From positions 48,793,025 to 48,857,024 of the forward strand of contig OX344763.1 in assembly GCA_947034895.1 (NCBI GenBank): a stretch of DNA of 64,000 nt, written 5' to 3'. Numbering within the stretch: the first letter of the stretch is position 1; every line of letters starts with the position of its first letter. The position numbers were made by a program, and so were the translations under genes. This document shows, in pieces, positions 51,893 through 63,600 of the stretch. Under the pieces are notes generated by a model. That model saw nothing but the letters and a program-made list of their open reading frames with translations, was not told the DNA's origin and did no database searches. Source of the stretch: Rhytidiadelphus loreus. Lineage: Eukaryota > Streptophyta > Bryopsida > Hypnales > Hylocomiaceae.

Positions 51893-52930
51893 CAACCTCC
51901 CGCGAGGGGCTGCCTTAAGGTAGCACAGTTCCCTCGCGAGGGGCATCCTTCGGATAGCACAGTTCCCCCGCGAGGGGCTGCCCAAGGTAGCACAGGCCCC
52001 CCGCAAGTGGCTGCCCCGTCACAGCACAGTCACTGTGAGGGGCTGCCCCAAGGCAGTATAGTCTCCTCGCAAGCGGCTGCCCCAGCGAGGGGCTGCCGCA
52101 GGGCAGCACAGTCCCCCCGCGAGGAGCTGCCCTGCGGCAGCACAGTCCCCGTGAGGAGCTGGCCCGTGGTAGCATAGTCCCCCCGCAAGCGGCTGCCCCG
52201 CAGCAGCACAGACCCAGTGAGGGGCTGCCGCGGGGCAGCACAGTCCCCCTGCGAGGAGCTGCCCCGCAGCAGCACAGACACCGTGAGAGGCTGCCGCGGG
52301 GCGGTACAGTCCCCTCTGGAAGAAACTGCCCTGCGACAGCACAGTCCCCCCGCTTGCGAGCCCAGACCCCGCTAGGGGCTGCCCCGCGGCAGCACAGTCT
52401 CGCTGCGAGGAGCTGCCCCGCGACATCACAGACCCCACGAGAGGCTGTTGCGGGGCAGCACAGTCCCCCCGCAAGCAGCTGCTGCGAGGCAACGCAGACC
52501 CCGTGAGGGGCTACTGCGGGGCAGTGTCGTCCCCGCGAGAGGCTGCCCCAAGGCAGCACAGTCCCTCCGCAAGCGGCTGCTGGGGGGCAGCACAGACCAC
52601 GCGAGGGGCTACCGCCGTCCCCGCGAGGCGCTACCGCCGTCCCCGCGAGGCGCTACCGCCGTCCCCGCGAGGCGCTACCGCCGTCCCCGCGAGGCGCTAC
52701 CGCGGGGCAGCACAGACCCTGCGAGTTGCTGCCCAAAGGCAGCACAGCCCCAACCAGGGGTTGCCGCGGGGCAGCCGCTTCCCCGCGAGGGGCTGCCGTG
52801 GGGCAGCGTCGTCCCCAAGAGGCGCTGCGGCGGGGCAGTGCAGTCTGCTTGAGGAGGGCTGCCGCGGGGCAGCCCAACCTCCCTGGGAGGGGCTGTCGCA
52901 AGGCGGCGCAACCTGCTTGGCGAGGGCTGG
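51893..52930. repeat. GC-rich 33-bp minisatellite
   Basis: About thirty imperfect units. Within the best-kept part GGCAGCACAG recurs every 33 bp (for example 52103 and 52136). Each unit combines a GAGGGGCTGCC half with a GGCAGCACAG half, so it carries a dyad that can fold back. Because 33 is a multiple of three, long open frames appear on both strands, including 214 codons on the minus strand. These look like repeat products, not genes. Confidence 0.85.
52608..52700 (+). repeat. Perfect 22-bp tandem repeat inside the minisatellite
   Basis: Four essentially identical copies of CTACCGCCGTCCCCGCGAGG plus CG. The identity suggests recent expansion compared with the surrounding 33-bp units. Confidence 0.85.
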
Positions 52931-52933
52931 TAA

Positions 52934-53119
52934 CACTAGAAGAAAACTCTGTTCAAATCCCTGAAAATACGTCACCTAGATTTTGTTAAGTTCCCGTTTC
53001 AAAACGCAGAAAAACGCAGAAAAACGCTTTTTCTGCGTTTCGATTGCGTTTTGAAACGGGAACTTAACAAAATCTAGGTGACGTGTTTTCAAGGATTTCA
53101 ACACAGTTTTCTTCTAGTG
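52934..53119. mobile_element. CACTA-type foldback miniature element A
   Basis: Starts CACTAGAAGAAAACT and ends AGTTTTCTTCTAGTG, flanked by a 3-bp duplication TAA (52931-52933 and 53120-53122). Almost the whole 186 bp is one inverted repeat around a central stretch of AACGCAGAAA units. CACTA termini with a 3-bp duplication define the En/Spm (CACTA) superfamily. It has no coding capacity. It lies inside the GC-rich minisatellite. Confidence 0.85.
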
Positions 53120-53122
53120 TAA

Positions 53123-53300
53123 GGGGCAACGCCCCCTTCCTGGGAGGGCTGCCGAGGGGTAGTGCAACCTCTCTCGGAGGGCTTCCGCGGGTAGCTCAAA
53201 TCCCTGGCTGGATTGCCGCGGGGCAGTACAAATCCCTAGTGGGAATACTGCGCTACAACACACGCACTACCGACCGGGGTTACCAGAGGTAGCTTAGAGC
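53123..53300. repeat. Degenerate continuation of the GC-rich minisatellite
   Basis: Units of the GGGAGGGCTGCCG.GGGGTAGTGCAA type continue to the right of the inserted miniature element, more diverged than the left part. Weak remnants may extend to about 53440. Confidence 0.7.
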
Positions 53301-53440
53301 CTCGAATAGGACTACAGAAGGGAGCATAAACCCTTGGCAAGGCTGATTTAGGGTAGCGTATATTCTTGAGTCCAGTTTGGTGGTGGTGGTGGAGAGGGGG
53401 AGTATAGACCCTGGAAGAGGTTGGCCTGGGGTTATCTAAA

Positions 53441-54455
53441 CCCGGGAGCGGCCAGACACAGATATTAGGAGGGGAATAAGATAGACCTGTGAAACGAGAT
53501 GACAACAACCACACACATGACCACAGAGATAAGGGTTTCCATGATAGTCTGATCTTTCTGGAGTATTGCAATAATAGAATAATGCTATAACTATAGCGGT
53601 AGGCAAAGTTGCATGATTCCACATTGACCACTTATGAAAATTATTGGAATATCATTGATCTCCAAATATGATATTGATAAATTACAATATGCTTTTAGAA
53701 GTAAATTAATTACGATAATTATAATATTTGTCATCGTGTAGTCCATGAATTCACATTGAAGGGCAGTAACTTATTAGTAAAGGAAATCAAGTAAAAGCCT
53801 GGAATTTTCTTGGGGGGGCAGACTATGTTCAGGGAAGGACCAGGTCTCGGGACCGAGACCAATGTTTCAAATGCATTCGGCTTGCTCTATTCAATCAATG
53901 ATTCATTGATGGGGACAGAAATTCGAGAAACAGCAATTGAAGAAAACGCTCGTTGATCATGATCGACAAATCTTGAACCCCGCGAAGGACTCTAGCATCA
54001 TCTTAAATTACAGTGTCTGCAATTATCCCCCCTACTCAACAAATCAAATAAGCGAGAGATTACTAGAATTAGTCAAATTACAGAAGAATGCATGAATGAT
54101 ATAAAAAAAGAATGCAGAACTGAGTCACAGTTTCAATTTTGAATTAGGGTTTAGGGTCCTTGAATTTGTTTGTTACATCACAACCACTAGCAAGAACTTC
54201 AGGATAACAAGTGAGAAACGAGATTGAGGACTTAGAAGGTATACGGAAATGAACCCTGACTGTGGCGGAGCTGAATTACCGGAGGCATAGTAATAAGAAG
54301 CGGAACAACAAATATGTAATGTCTATTCGATCATGACCAGTATAAAGTACCATTGATGCAAACCAATAGACAAAACAAATGGAATAGATGAAAAAAGGAA
54401 TCCGCATCACAGACAAGCATATAAAATAAGGGAATGTGATGGTCTGACTGTCGCC
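53441..54455. other. Intergenic DNA 3' of the ParB-methyltransferase-like gene
   Basis: No gene supported. It contains one 18-bp palindrome (53843-53860) and presumably the 3' untranslated region of the minus-strand gene ending at 54456. Confidence 0.4.
53843..53860. promoter_or_regulatory. Palindrome GGTCTCGG-GA-CCGAGACC
   Basis: Perfect 8-bp arms around a 2-bp centre, about 0.6 kb beyond the 3' end of the ParB-methyltransferase-like gene. It shares the core TCTCGGNNCCGAGA with sites at 56815, 59563, 59733 and 59903. Function unknown. Confidence 0.4.
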
Positions 54456-57400
54456 CTAGTCAAATGATTTGGAACTGCCCTCACTGTCTGATGTTTCCAT
54501 ATCTGACTCCACAGCAATGTCATCAATAAACTGGAGAACTCGAGGATCTACTAGATTTGCCCTACAACTAGGCCTAGGGTCGATGGCAACGTAATCCCTA
54601 GAAAGAGATTCAACGTATTCGGGAAGTTGAAACGGCTTTGGTGGGCTTGGAAAGAAGGCAGGGTTTAGAAAGAACGGAACATGTGATTCGGATCTCATTT
54701 TTGCCGCTTGCCTACACAATGAAGTAAATAAGAAATTAGATTAAGATGATATAATATTCAAAGATATGATTCAATGAATAAGTTGAAATGAAGACTTAAT
54801 TACTGAAGAATGAAGTTTTCACAATCTGTTGTGCCGGCACCTCATCCTCATCCATATCACTTCCGGCATCAACGACACGTGTGGCTACGGCCGAAAGAAC
54901 CGGATTTTGACGAATCACCGGTTTGATTAGGGCCTCAAAGATAGCTTGATCTTCCTCGAAGGCTAAAACATGACGCCTAGTGGCTCGACATGCGAGAATG
55001 CTAGTACCTGCATATCCGATATGTTAGACATACATTCATTAGATGTCACCCGAATTTGACAAACTGAAGATGATTGCACTAAGTATGTAATACTCTTGAA
55101 GATATACCTGTAGCTGCCGTGCAGTCAACGACAACGGATTCGGCTTCGCAACACCCTTCCACAAGCATCGCCATGAAAGCAGAGGCCTTCTCTCTTGGAC
55201 CGCGCCATGGTTTCTCACCATTCATGGTGACCTCTTCGGCAAAGCATAGGTTCCTAAGGCAGTCATCCTTGCCCACGGTGACACCAACCTTTGCATGAGA
55301 GGGAACATGCTGGAATGGGAAGTTTTCCTCAGTTGTGGGGCCGGACTTCTTGACCACAAGAGAGATTGAAAACCTCTGCGTCTGGAACAAGTGAGAAGTC
55401 ATGGATTAATAAAGGCAAGTTGCAAATTTTGGAGGAAGACGAAAATGATAAAGTGAAATGGCTATTACCGTTTTTTTGGGATCAATGGCCGATGTCAAGT
55501 GAAGATGGTTCATACCCCACCAATCGCAAAGAATCTTGAATCCATATTCCTTGCAACATCCTAGAAGTTGACTTTTGTGCGCTTTGGAGGAAGATGGGTA
55601 CATCACGAGAAGTGCTCCATTGTCGTGTAAATAACCACCCGCAAAGTCAAAAATTGGAATCAACCAGTCCGATGAAAACTGATTCCACGTAGGAATAGGT
55701 GTAGGAGGAGCAGATATGGTAGGCACATGGAGTCCTTCAGATACATCAACAATAATCAAGTCGACTGCGGACTCTGTAGTCAAGACTCCGTCGAAGTATC
55801 GTTGTTTGTCGCTTGCATGCTGCACCATGACAATGGAACAACAAGAAAGTAGTGAGAAGTGATATATAATTCAGTATGGAGAAACATAATTAATGAACAG
55901 AAAATGAACTAAAAGGAAGAAGGCAACAAATTTACCATGGATAAGAAGGCTTCAACGGCTTCTAGGGCCTTCTTGTCACGAGTAAGTCCACGCAACGATA
56001 TATTGAGAATGCATTCGTCAATGGCATGGTCGGAATCCAAGTGATGAACCGTTGGAGTGAGACCATGCACAAGGTGGTCCTGAGTGAGTGAAAAGCTAGA
56101 TGATGTGTCCTTCACATCAGCAGCACTTGTAGCCGGTTCCTGCAAAGGAGTTTCCGCCTTCCTCTTCTTGCCCTTCTTGATTGCCTTCTCTTGCTCTTTT
56201 TCAACCTTGGCGGCCAATCTCTTGAGCTTCATATCCTCCGTCTTCTTCTTTGCCTCCTCCAGCCTCTCCACTTTCTTCTTGTCAAATGCATCCCGTTTCA
56301 CAATGGCTTTGGCTCGTGCTTCTGGATCAAGACCGGCAAATTCATCAAACTCAGGCTCCGCCACCGGTGTTTCCTTGAGTGTCTTGAACAAAGGTGCCTC
56401 CTCTTGTGGAATGGATCCCAAGTTGCATTCGATGTACCACGGGCAAGCTTGAAGATGTGGAGTCGTCCAATTTCTAAGCTGCCAGGGTGAGAACATGCAA
56501 TCATCCCTAGCTCTATCCAACCAGGTGGTCAAGAACGGTGGCAAGTCCGACTTGGCTATGGCTTTCTTGGCGTACAACTCGAACTTGAAATACCTGTGAA
56601 GATAAGATGAAAAATGACCACGATGAAAGATGTCAAAATCGAATGCCCTACAATTAGTTACACCAATTTCAAGTCCTCCAACCTGATTAATTGAATGAGA
56701 GGACCAAATCCTTTCCAGCAGAAATTGAAGATCCAAGAACAATTTCAGGGAAAAAAAGGAATATGAATAAAAGTCAAGCAAACCATGTTGCAAGACTCAG
56801 CCCCTGAATATTAGAGTCTCGGCCCCGAGACTACCAATTGAAGTTCCCAATGCTTGCACAAAAGGATTGAATGGATCCGAAAATTACATGAAAGAAGGAC
56901 CACAGAATACCTGTATATGACGCGATGAACTGCAAGCATTGCCCCTTTGTAATCCTTGAAGTTGTCAGACTTCTTGTAAGCGTCTGCTCCTCTAAACATT
57001 CCCGTATAGGCAATATCCCAAACCTTCATTCTCCAACCCTCTATATATTCCTTCAGAGTTTCCGGCTCAGTTGGAACAGACATGTTCACAGGAATATTAT
57101 CTACCCGCATCACCGAATCCAGCAACTCAGATGCTGCCTCCTCCAACTGTTATGCACAAATGTACATTAGTCAGATGTGAATGTAAACAAACCTTGAGAT
57201 CAAAGAACACATAAATTACAGAAGGACAGTCAAAAAGTATTTTCGAAATTCATACCCCCGAGTACCAGCAAGCCCTAGCCAGAAACAAAGCCAATTTTTC
57301 CTTGTTTACAGGCCTCGGTGGAAATCGACGCGCCTCTCTAGTTGGCCCTGATGCATTCATCCACTTCAACCATTTGACTTTGGATTCCGCAGTGGCATTA

Positions 57401-58841
57401 GCTGTGGCCATCATCTGCAGTTTCTCCAGAGTTAACTCTGGAATGGAAAACAGATTCCAATGCCGTTCGATCTGCAGAAATCCAATTGAATATTATTTAA
57501 TCGTACTTTTCATCTTAGAGTTTGACGAAATACATCACAGAGTATCTGGAAATAGTAATTAGTCAAGTATACCTCCAATAGCCAATCAGGTCCAAGAGCG
57601 GGGTTTGCTACTGCCACAATCTTCAAGAGTTTCTTCTGGTACTTCTCATTTGAATCTTTGATAGAGACCCTCATAGCCGTGGCAACTCCGTCCGCTGTCA
57701 CCTCTTTAGGCGAAGTGTCCTCCTTATGTTTACGAATGGCCACCTCAGCCGCTGCAGAAATCTCTTGCTGAGAGAATGCACATCACCCATTAGAAATGAA
57801 AAAGGAAACCATATGATAGGATGTTCTAATTGAATACTGTGATGAGAAATTGCATACCTTAAAGATAAATGAGGTGAAGACCTCCAATGGCATAGTATAC
57901 CATTTCGTTCGAGTATTGTTCCTACAAATTGTTAACTCTTCGGCGGATAACAATTCAGTGAACTTATTCAGCTCCATCATCCCGTATTTTTGGACGAGGA
58001 AAAGAGTGCACGAGATTAGTCTTGACATGATAGTTTTCGGTATGCCTGAAGATCACAAATGAAAAGAGTCAAGACATGAAATCAATATAGAGAGAAAGTG
58101 TGTATATATAAAAGAAACAAATGAAAACAGTGATTAGAACTATTTGGAATGGAATGCTCACTTGTTGATGTCGTGCATAGCCTGCATAGCAACCCCAATA
58201 CGACCTCTTGTATCAAGAACGATAGAGTCGACGCTGATGTGCCAACTCCTCTCCGTGGCATGTAGGCGAGTAATGTGGTTCATCCACGCAATCCTTCGGT
58301 GGTTTCCATCACAAATAAAAAACTTCTGATCCACCAAATGCTTGAGAACAGGATCGGCCCTCAAGGAGCTGTTGAATTCGTCATTGACGGAATTCCAGTG
58401 TTCTCCCCATTCAATCTTCTCTGCATTTGAGAAAACCTCACCGTCCCCAACTTCGTTTGAAATGGAAACGTAAAATACCCTGGCTCCCTCTTCGTACCCC
58501 CCCGTGAACTGATTTTCGAGCAAAGTCAAGTCGCATGCCAGCGTAGGACGAACTATAGGCATGGGCACGAGCCTGCACAACGGGATCTTCATGCGTGATG
58601 CATCCGTTGATGTCAACCTCAAGCCATACAGAATTGAAACGGTGTCCAATTTCTGGGACTTCCTTATGTCATCCTCCAAAGCATCTTTCCGCACACCAAG
58701 GATATCGACATCTTCTGAATCTGAACCGGAGACCACATCTGGCTGTTGTGCGACCTCAACAATAGCATCACTAGTGGGTGTGCTCATAATCAATGTTTGA
58801 GACTTAATGATGGTCTGCGGCATAGTAAGAATAACAAACAT
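54456..58841 (-). CDS. ParB-like domain fused to a DNA-methyltransferase-like domain
   Basis: Ten exons by homology-free splice reading: 58841-58162, 58020-57858, 57767-57573, 57471-57256, 57146-56911, 56593-55936, 55819-55469, 55381-55108, 55007-54804, 54706-54456. They join in frame to 1075 residues. Two junctions (at 58020 and 54706) need an acceptor AG slightly downstream of the more obvious one, so these are least certain. Residues 80-280 resemble the ParB/sulfiredoxin fold, with the signature CDGNHRRIAW at 177-186. The middle (500-690) is Lys/Glu-rich coiled-coil-like with a KKGKKRK basic patch. The C-terminal part resembles a permuted beta-class N6/N4 amino-methyltransferase: LIIVDVSEG (about 737-745) sits where active enzymes have a DPPY-type motif IV, then GGYLHDNGALLVMYP, then EKPW, then SVVVDCTAATG-TSILACR (about 915-932), like the SAM-binding motif I. 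The catalytic motif is altered, so methyl transfer is doubtful. ParB-methylase fusions are known from phages and bacteria. Here the gene has introns. The start is uncertain because a further exon probably lies upstream. Confidence 0.65.
56815..56832. promoter_or_regulatory. Palindrome AGTCTCGG-CC-CCGAGACT
   Basis: Perfect 8-bp arms around a 2-bp centre, inside the intron between exons 5 and 6 of the ParB-methyltransferase-like gene. Same core as the other TCTCGGNNCCGAGA sites nearby. Function unknown. Confidence 0.4.
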
Positions 58842-59038
58842 AATTATTAGAATAAAATAACGAATAGTCGTTCCTGTTGTTCTATGAAAGTCCCGGTTTA
58901 AATTTCATAGAGAAAACCAGTGTCATACATAAATCACATCCACGGTCAAATCCCACACTCGCATTTCTGATTGAGTGATCTATAATGCCCACAACACCAA
59001 ATGAAGATGTCCACATCTGTGTCATCTGCGGATGTCAC

Positions 59039-59359
59039 CTCTAAATCATCGTGAACACACGTACAGTACTCAACACTCTGTCGCGGTAAGGATATCGAGT
59101 CTCTCTCATCGGTTGATCCAATGGATGATCCCGAGGTCAGAACACGTTCAACACTATTGAGCACTACTCTATCACCATGTTGGGTAAACGTCCGAAGAGG
59201 CCTTACTAGTGGAGGTAGGTGGTCACCCGATTGCTTTGATGCAACCCCGGCTAGCGTGACCTCCTTCTCCAAACATGGGCGAATCTCAGGAGACACCAGT
59301 ACATTAATAGCTGCTTGAACATCCGCACCTGTCTGCTCCTCAACCGCGAGAATACCCCC
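59039..59359 (-). CDS. Probable additional upstream exon of the ParB-methyltransferase-like gene
   Basis: Open from an acceptor-like GTGTAG at 59360-59365 to a donor-like GAG/GTGACA at 59039. This is 107 codons, phase 0 at both ends, reading GGILAVEEQTGADVQ near the start and CVHDDLE at the end. It would splice in phase to an acceptor (CCGCAG) within the first exon listed for the gene, just before its residue TIIK. If right, the ATG at 58841 is not the true start and the 5' end lies further upstream, beyond or within the 170-bp repeat. No domain recognised. Confidence 0.4.
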
Positions 59360-59490
59360 CTACACAACAATTGATTGAGATAAACATAAGTAGATATTAC
59401 ATTTAATAATAATGAGAGCGGACCTGTCAATCCCATTCGATCACTTTCCAAGCACAAGTGAGGGCACCCCACTCGGGAAAAAATAAAAAA

Positions 59491-60037
59491 TGCACTGGGT
59501 GAGGGCGCAGCTCATTCCCCTCACGCCGACCCCGTGCAAGTGCGGGTGCCCCACTGGGCTCCTCTCGGGGCCGAGACTGGCTGGCTCCACGGTGGGGGTG
59601 TGCTCATGCAGCCACCTCCCCGAAAAACAAAATCCAAACAGGAAATCAAAATAACAAAAATGCACTGGGTGAGGGCGCAGCTCATTCCCCTCACGCCGAC
59701 CCCGTGCAAGTGCGGGCGCCCCACTGGGCTCCTCTCGGGGCCGAGACTGGCTGGCTCCACGGTGTGTGTGTGTTCATGCAGCCACCTCCCCGAAAAACAA
59801 AATCCAAACAGGAAATCCAAATAACAAAAATGCACTAGGTGAGGGCGCAGCTCATTCCCCTCACGCCGACCCCGTGTAAGTGCGGGCGCCCCACTGGGCT
59901 CCTCTCGGGGCCGAGACTGGCTGGCTCCACGGTGTGGGTGTGCTCATGCAGCTACCTCCCCGAAAAACAAAATCCAAACAGGAAATCAAAATAACAAAAA
60001 TGCACTGGGTGAGGGCGCAACTCATTCCCCTCCACTA
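59491..60037. repeat. 170-bp tandem repeat, three units plus a partial fourth
   Basis: TGCACT(G/A)GGTGAGGGCGC starts at 59491, 59661, 59831 and 60001, an exact 170-bp period with few differences between units. Each unit contains CTCTCGGGGCCGAGACT, a near-palindrome, and a variable GTG run. The high identity implies recent amplification. It lies immediately 5' of the ParB-methyltransferase-like gene. Confidence 0.9.
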
Positions 60038-60190
60038 TGAGGAAGTCTTGTTTTTTTGGACGAGTGCAAGAATGGGGGTACATGTTCACTTTGACATTTT
60101 GCATGTCTACTGTGAATGTCTAGGAAAATCCGTCGATCTTGACGAGGCAAAAACATGAGCCAATCTTAAAAAACGTCCGTTGTTTTCAAT

Positions 60191-60499
60191 CACTAGAAGA
60201 AAACCAGAAGAAACTGCGTTTTACTTCACAGAAATTGCGTTATATTCAACAGAAAAGTATCATTTGGATTTTGTTGAGTTCTCCCTTTGTAATGCAAAAT
60301 TTTGCGTTCCAACAGTTCAACACAAAATTTGACAAGTAAAATGCAAATTTCTGACAAGAAAAACGCAAAATTTTGTATTAAAGTGCAAAATTTTGTATTA
60401 CGAAGGGATACCTCAACAAAATCCAAATGATACTTTTTTGTTGAGTACAACATGATTTCTGTGAAGTAAAACGTAGTTTCTTCTGGTTTTCTTCTAGTG
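60191..60499. mobile_element. CACTA-type foldback miniature element B
   Basis: Starts CACTAGAAGAAAACC and ends GGTTTTCTTCTAGTG with a 3-bp duplication AAT (60188-60190 and 60500-60502). Long inverted arms share GAAACT.CGTTTTACTTCACAG and TTTGGATTTTGTTGAG. The termini match element A (52934-53119), so the two belong to one family of different lengths. No coding capacity. Confidence 0.85.
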
Positions 60500-60502
60500 A
60501 AT

Positions 60503-60639
60503 AGAACACCATAGGAGACGTGGTCAATTTTTTGGCAAAATCTTCGACAGGTGGCAAGCACGTCAACGCCACGTGCGTCTAGACTGCCCCCGAAATGATT
60601 TTGGACGTAGCCCGCTGTTTTCATGGAAAATGACGTGGA

Positions 60640-60670
<31 letters not shown>

Positions 60671-63600
60671 CTGACGTGGCATCTTGTGTCCTCTATTAGT
60701 GACCGGTGGTTGCACTGTACATGGCGTTCACGAGGACGTTGTACCTGGCAGGAAGACGTTTTCGAATCTGTGCTGAAGAACATGTACTTTGTATAGGGTG
60801 ATGTTTTTTCCTGAGGGTGCCTGTCCTACGACATGTTTAATGAATGACTTGTAATGTCGGAAATGGCATTCTTGTATGCGTAGTGAACATGTACTTCGGA
60901 TAAATTGCCTTGTTTTGTGTCACGTTCTCATACGTTCTTTGTAATAGTACTGCTCATTTGTACACGCCTTCTTCAAGACATGAGTTTTCTCGGAGGTGAC
61001 ATGTATTCATACAGTTCACTTGTTCTGAAAATGTGAAGCCATGTTAAAGAAAGGCTTCCATCCTGGTACTACAGATGTATGAGTGGACATAGACCTCGAA
61101 CTATGGAGTCGTCATAGTGCGTTTTGAAGTGCTTATGGCAGCTGTCGATTCACATGCTTTTTGACATGCTTCGAAACCTGTTTACAAAAGGCTAGCTGTA
61201 CAGTGTTGTGCGGACATGTGAAGTCCTGTCTCTCATGAACGTTAGATTCTGTAGGAACATGTACAAAATGCTGCTGCACTAAGCATGTAGGCGTCATACT
61301 TCAAATGCACGCTTCTATGTCACAGTTTGTTTCCAAGAAATAGAAACAGTGCACATTCCGTAAGGTAGAACTTGCAAACATCTACGACGATGTTTTTGAA
61401 GCATTGGTGTGCACACGTCAGAGCGCATGTGCAATCACCAAAGTGCACAGTGTTTGTTCACAGAGAAGAGAACATTTATTGCAGATTGTTGCATGCACAC
61501 TTAATGAATGGTAGTACAGTTTACAGAAGAAGGTGTAAAACGTAGCTTCTATCCCATTGTCATAGACATTGGAAGATCCCCTCAGAACTACAGGATTTTT
61601 GGATCTATTGTACACATACCTCTTGTGAAGAGTTGAGTGACCTTATAGTGCAAGTGCACATCATCTGTCCGTTCGTTGTATGTCGTCTGCATGCATAGGT
61701 GGAAATATAGAGTCGTTAACAATGGCAGCATTGTTGTTGCTTGCAGAGTGCATGCTTGCATTCCAAATTGCAAGTGCGACTTCAAATGGTTTGCATTCAC
61801 CGGAAGCATATGATGATGGCATACCGCATACAACGACTGCGTTCCCCCTACAAATAGTTGCTATTGTCCTTCAAGTTAGAACCTACAGAAAACACAGCAA
61901 AAGTGAATGTCGTTTGATATACACTGACATTGTACTAGTCTTGACATGCAGGTTATTTTGCATTTCCGATGTTCAGCACCTACATTTTCTGTTTTGGCAT
62001 TTGAACAGCAAGTTCTTTTGCAGATGCCAATGACAAGACATAGACTGGAACATTGTAGGAAGGCCGTTACATTACGAATGCATGCAATACGTAGAAGCGT
62101 ATGCTGAAGGTGTGACCGGGAAGAATTGCTAATTCAAGAAAATGGAAACTTATTATAATTATAACAGAATCAGTGATATACCTGTACAAGTGCTCACACA
62201 AAGTACCAACTGGTCTCAACGGCGACTGGGTGAAGGCATCCACTACTGTGCTTCACTGAGGCTCCTGTTCAATAGTCAATACAAATTCAACACACTTATT
62301 TCTATTTCCACTTGAAAACAACAAAAATGCAGACGTAGACAGTCTTATTCAACTATGAAATCTAGTGACCACATAATATAGCCGACTTCCACCAGTATGT
62401 TTCCTATTAACTATGACGCCCATGAAACGATTGTTATGCCTCATCACTGATGTCGGAATGAGATGACATCATTCTATGTGCAGCATGCTATGACTGTCCA
62501 CTTGAATAACAGAAGCAACAGTATAGATGAAAGGAGTGAAGACCACCGAACATGACCAGAATACAAGTGTATTTCTTGGATACATAGAGGACATGATCAG
62601 TATGTACACCAACAGAAAATGAAGAATGTCATGAAATGTAAAACGTCTTCACAGTTGAGGAAGAAGACCTCGGCTACAATGACATCTTCTTATTGGAAAA
62701 TACGAAATCGGACTAAGAAGTTGAAGATGGAATTCAGAAATGTGCATCAATGTATAGTATTGCAAATATTAGTTACGCATCAATGTGCACAACGTGAACT
62801 GTGTACAAACCTGAATGCCATCTTCTCCCTTTCGTGTGACCTCCGTGACAAAGAAGTGGACGACTGGCCATTGCTGAACATATGTGCCACACCTGAGCAT
62901 GTATGCAACAATGTCACCATGAATTGGATTGCTTTGGCGTTCAGTTGAACGACATTGAACCCTTCCTCCGCATACGTGGCAACAGAAACGACCACATGCC
63001 AGACCAAGTTCAATTGGGGTTATGTTATTACATTTTGTTTTGATCAGCGAGACGAAAAACATTGCTTCTCTATAGTACAATACAGTGCTGTACAAGGCAT
63101 AGTATTCATTCCGTGCTGAAGGTAACATTCAGCTGCAGAAGTTACTACTCTACAATTTCTTGCATAAGAAGCTCATGAGAGTGATTGAAAGGTATTCTAC
63201 CTTTGTACAATAGTTACTTCACAGTCGCTTAGTCATAGAAACTGCATAGGTCCGTAGTGCCGTCTACTGTCCACTACTATCTCCGCATGAACAACCCCAA
63301 CGTGGTTACTCTGTCACATGCTATGCAATGTGTAATGATCTGTTCTTAAACGTATACAGTGCATACAAGAACTTTCAAAAGCCTGTCACTTACGTACAGT
63401 AGCGGAACTGAGGTATACTACAACATGCCAATAGTTGTAGACGTTTCGCGTTCCATTGTATCAGTGCATTGATCATATGCTGCAATACAAGTTCTTCAAA
63501 ACAACTAGACCTTGCATGTCACTGTAGGCCATAGAAGCTTGTATTAGCCACAGCTAGTTCAATAATGGAAAGCATTGTGGCCATTACCATGGACGTTGTA

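Noticed and set aside
51915..52559. 214-codon minus-strand frame in the minisatellite
   Set aside because: A 33-bp period divisible by three keeps frames open. Other frames are also long, and no domain is present.
51893..52930. CRISPR-like array
   Set aside because: Repeat units are contiguous and imperfect with no unique spacers, and the genome is eukaryotic.
59441..59835. Open frames over the 170-bp repeat
   Set aside because: The same peptide recurs with each repeat unit in several frames and shows no family resemblance.
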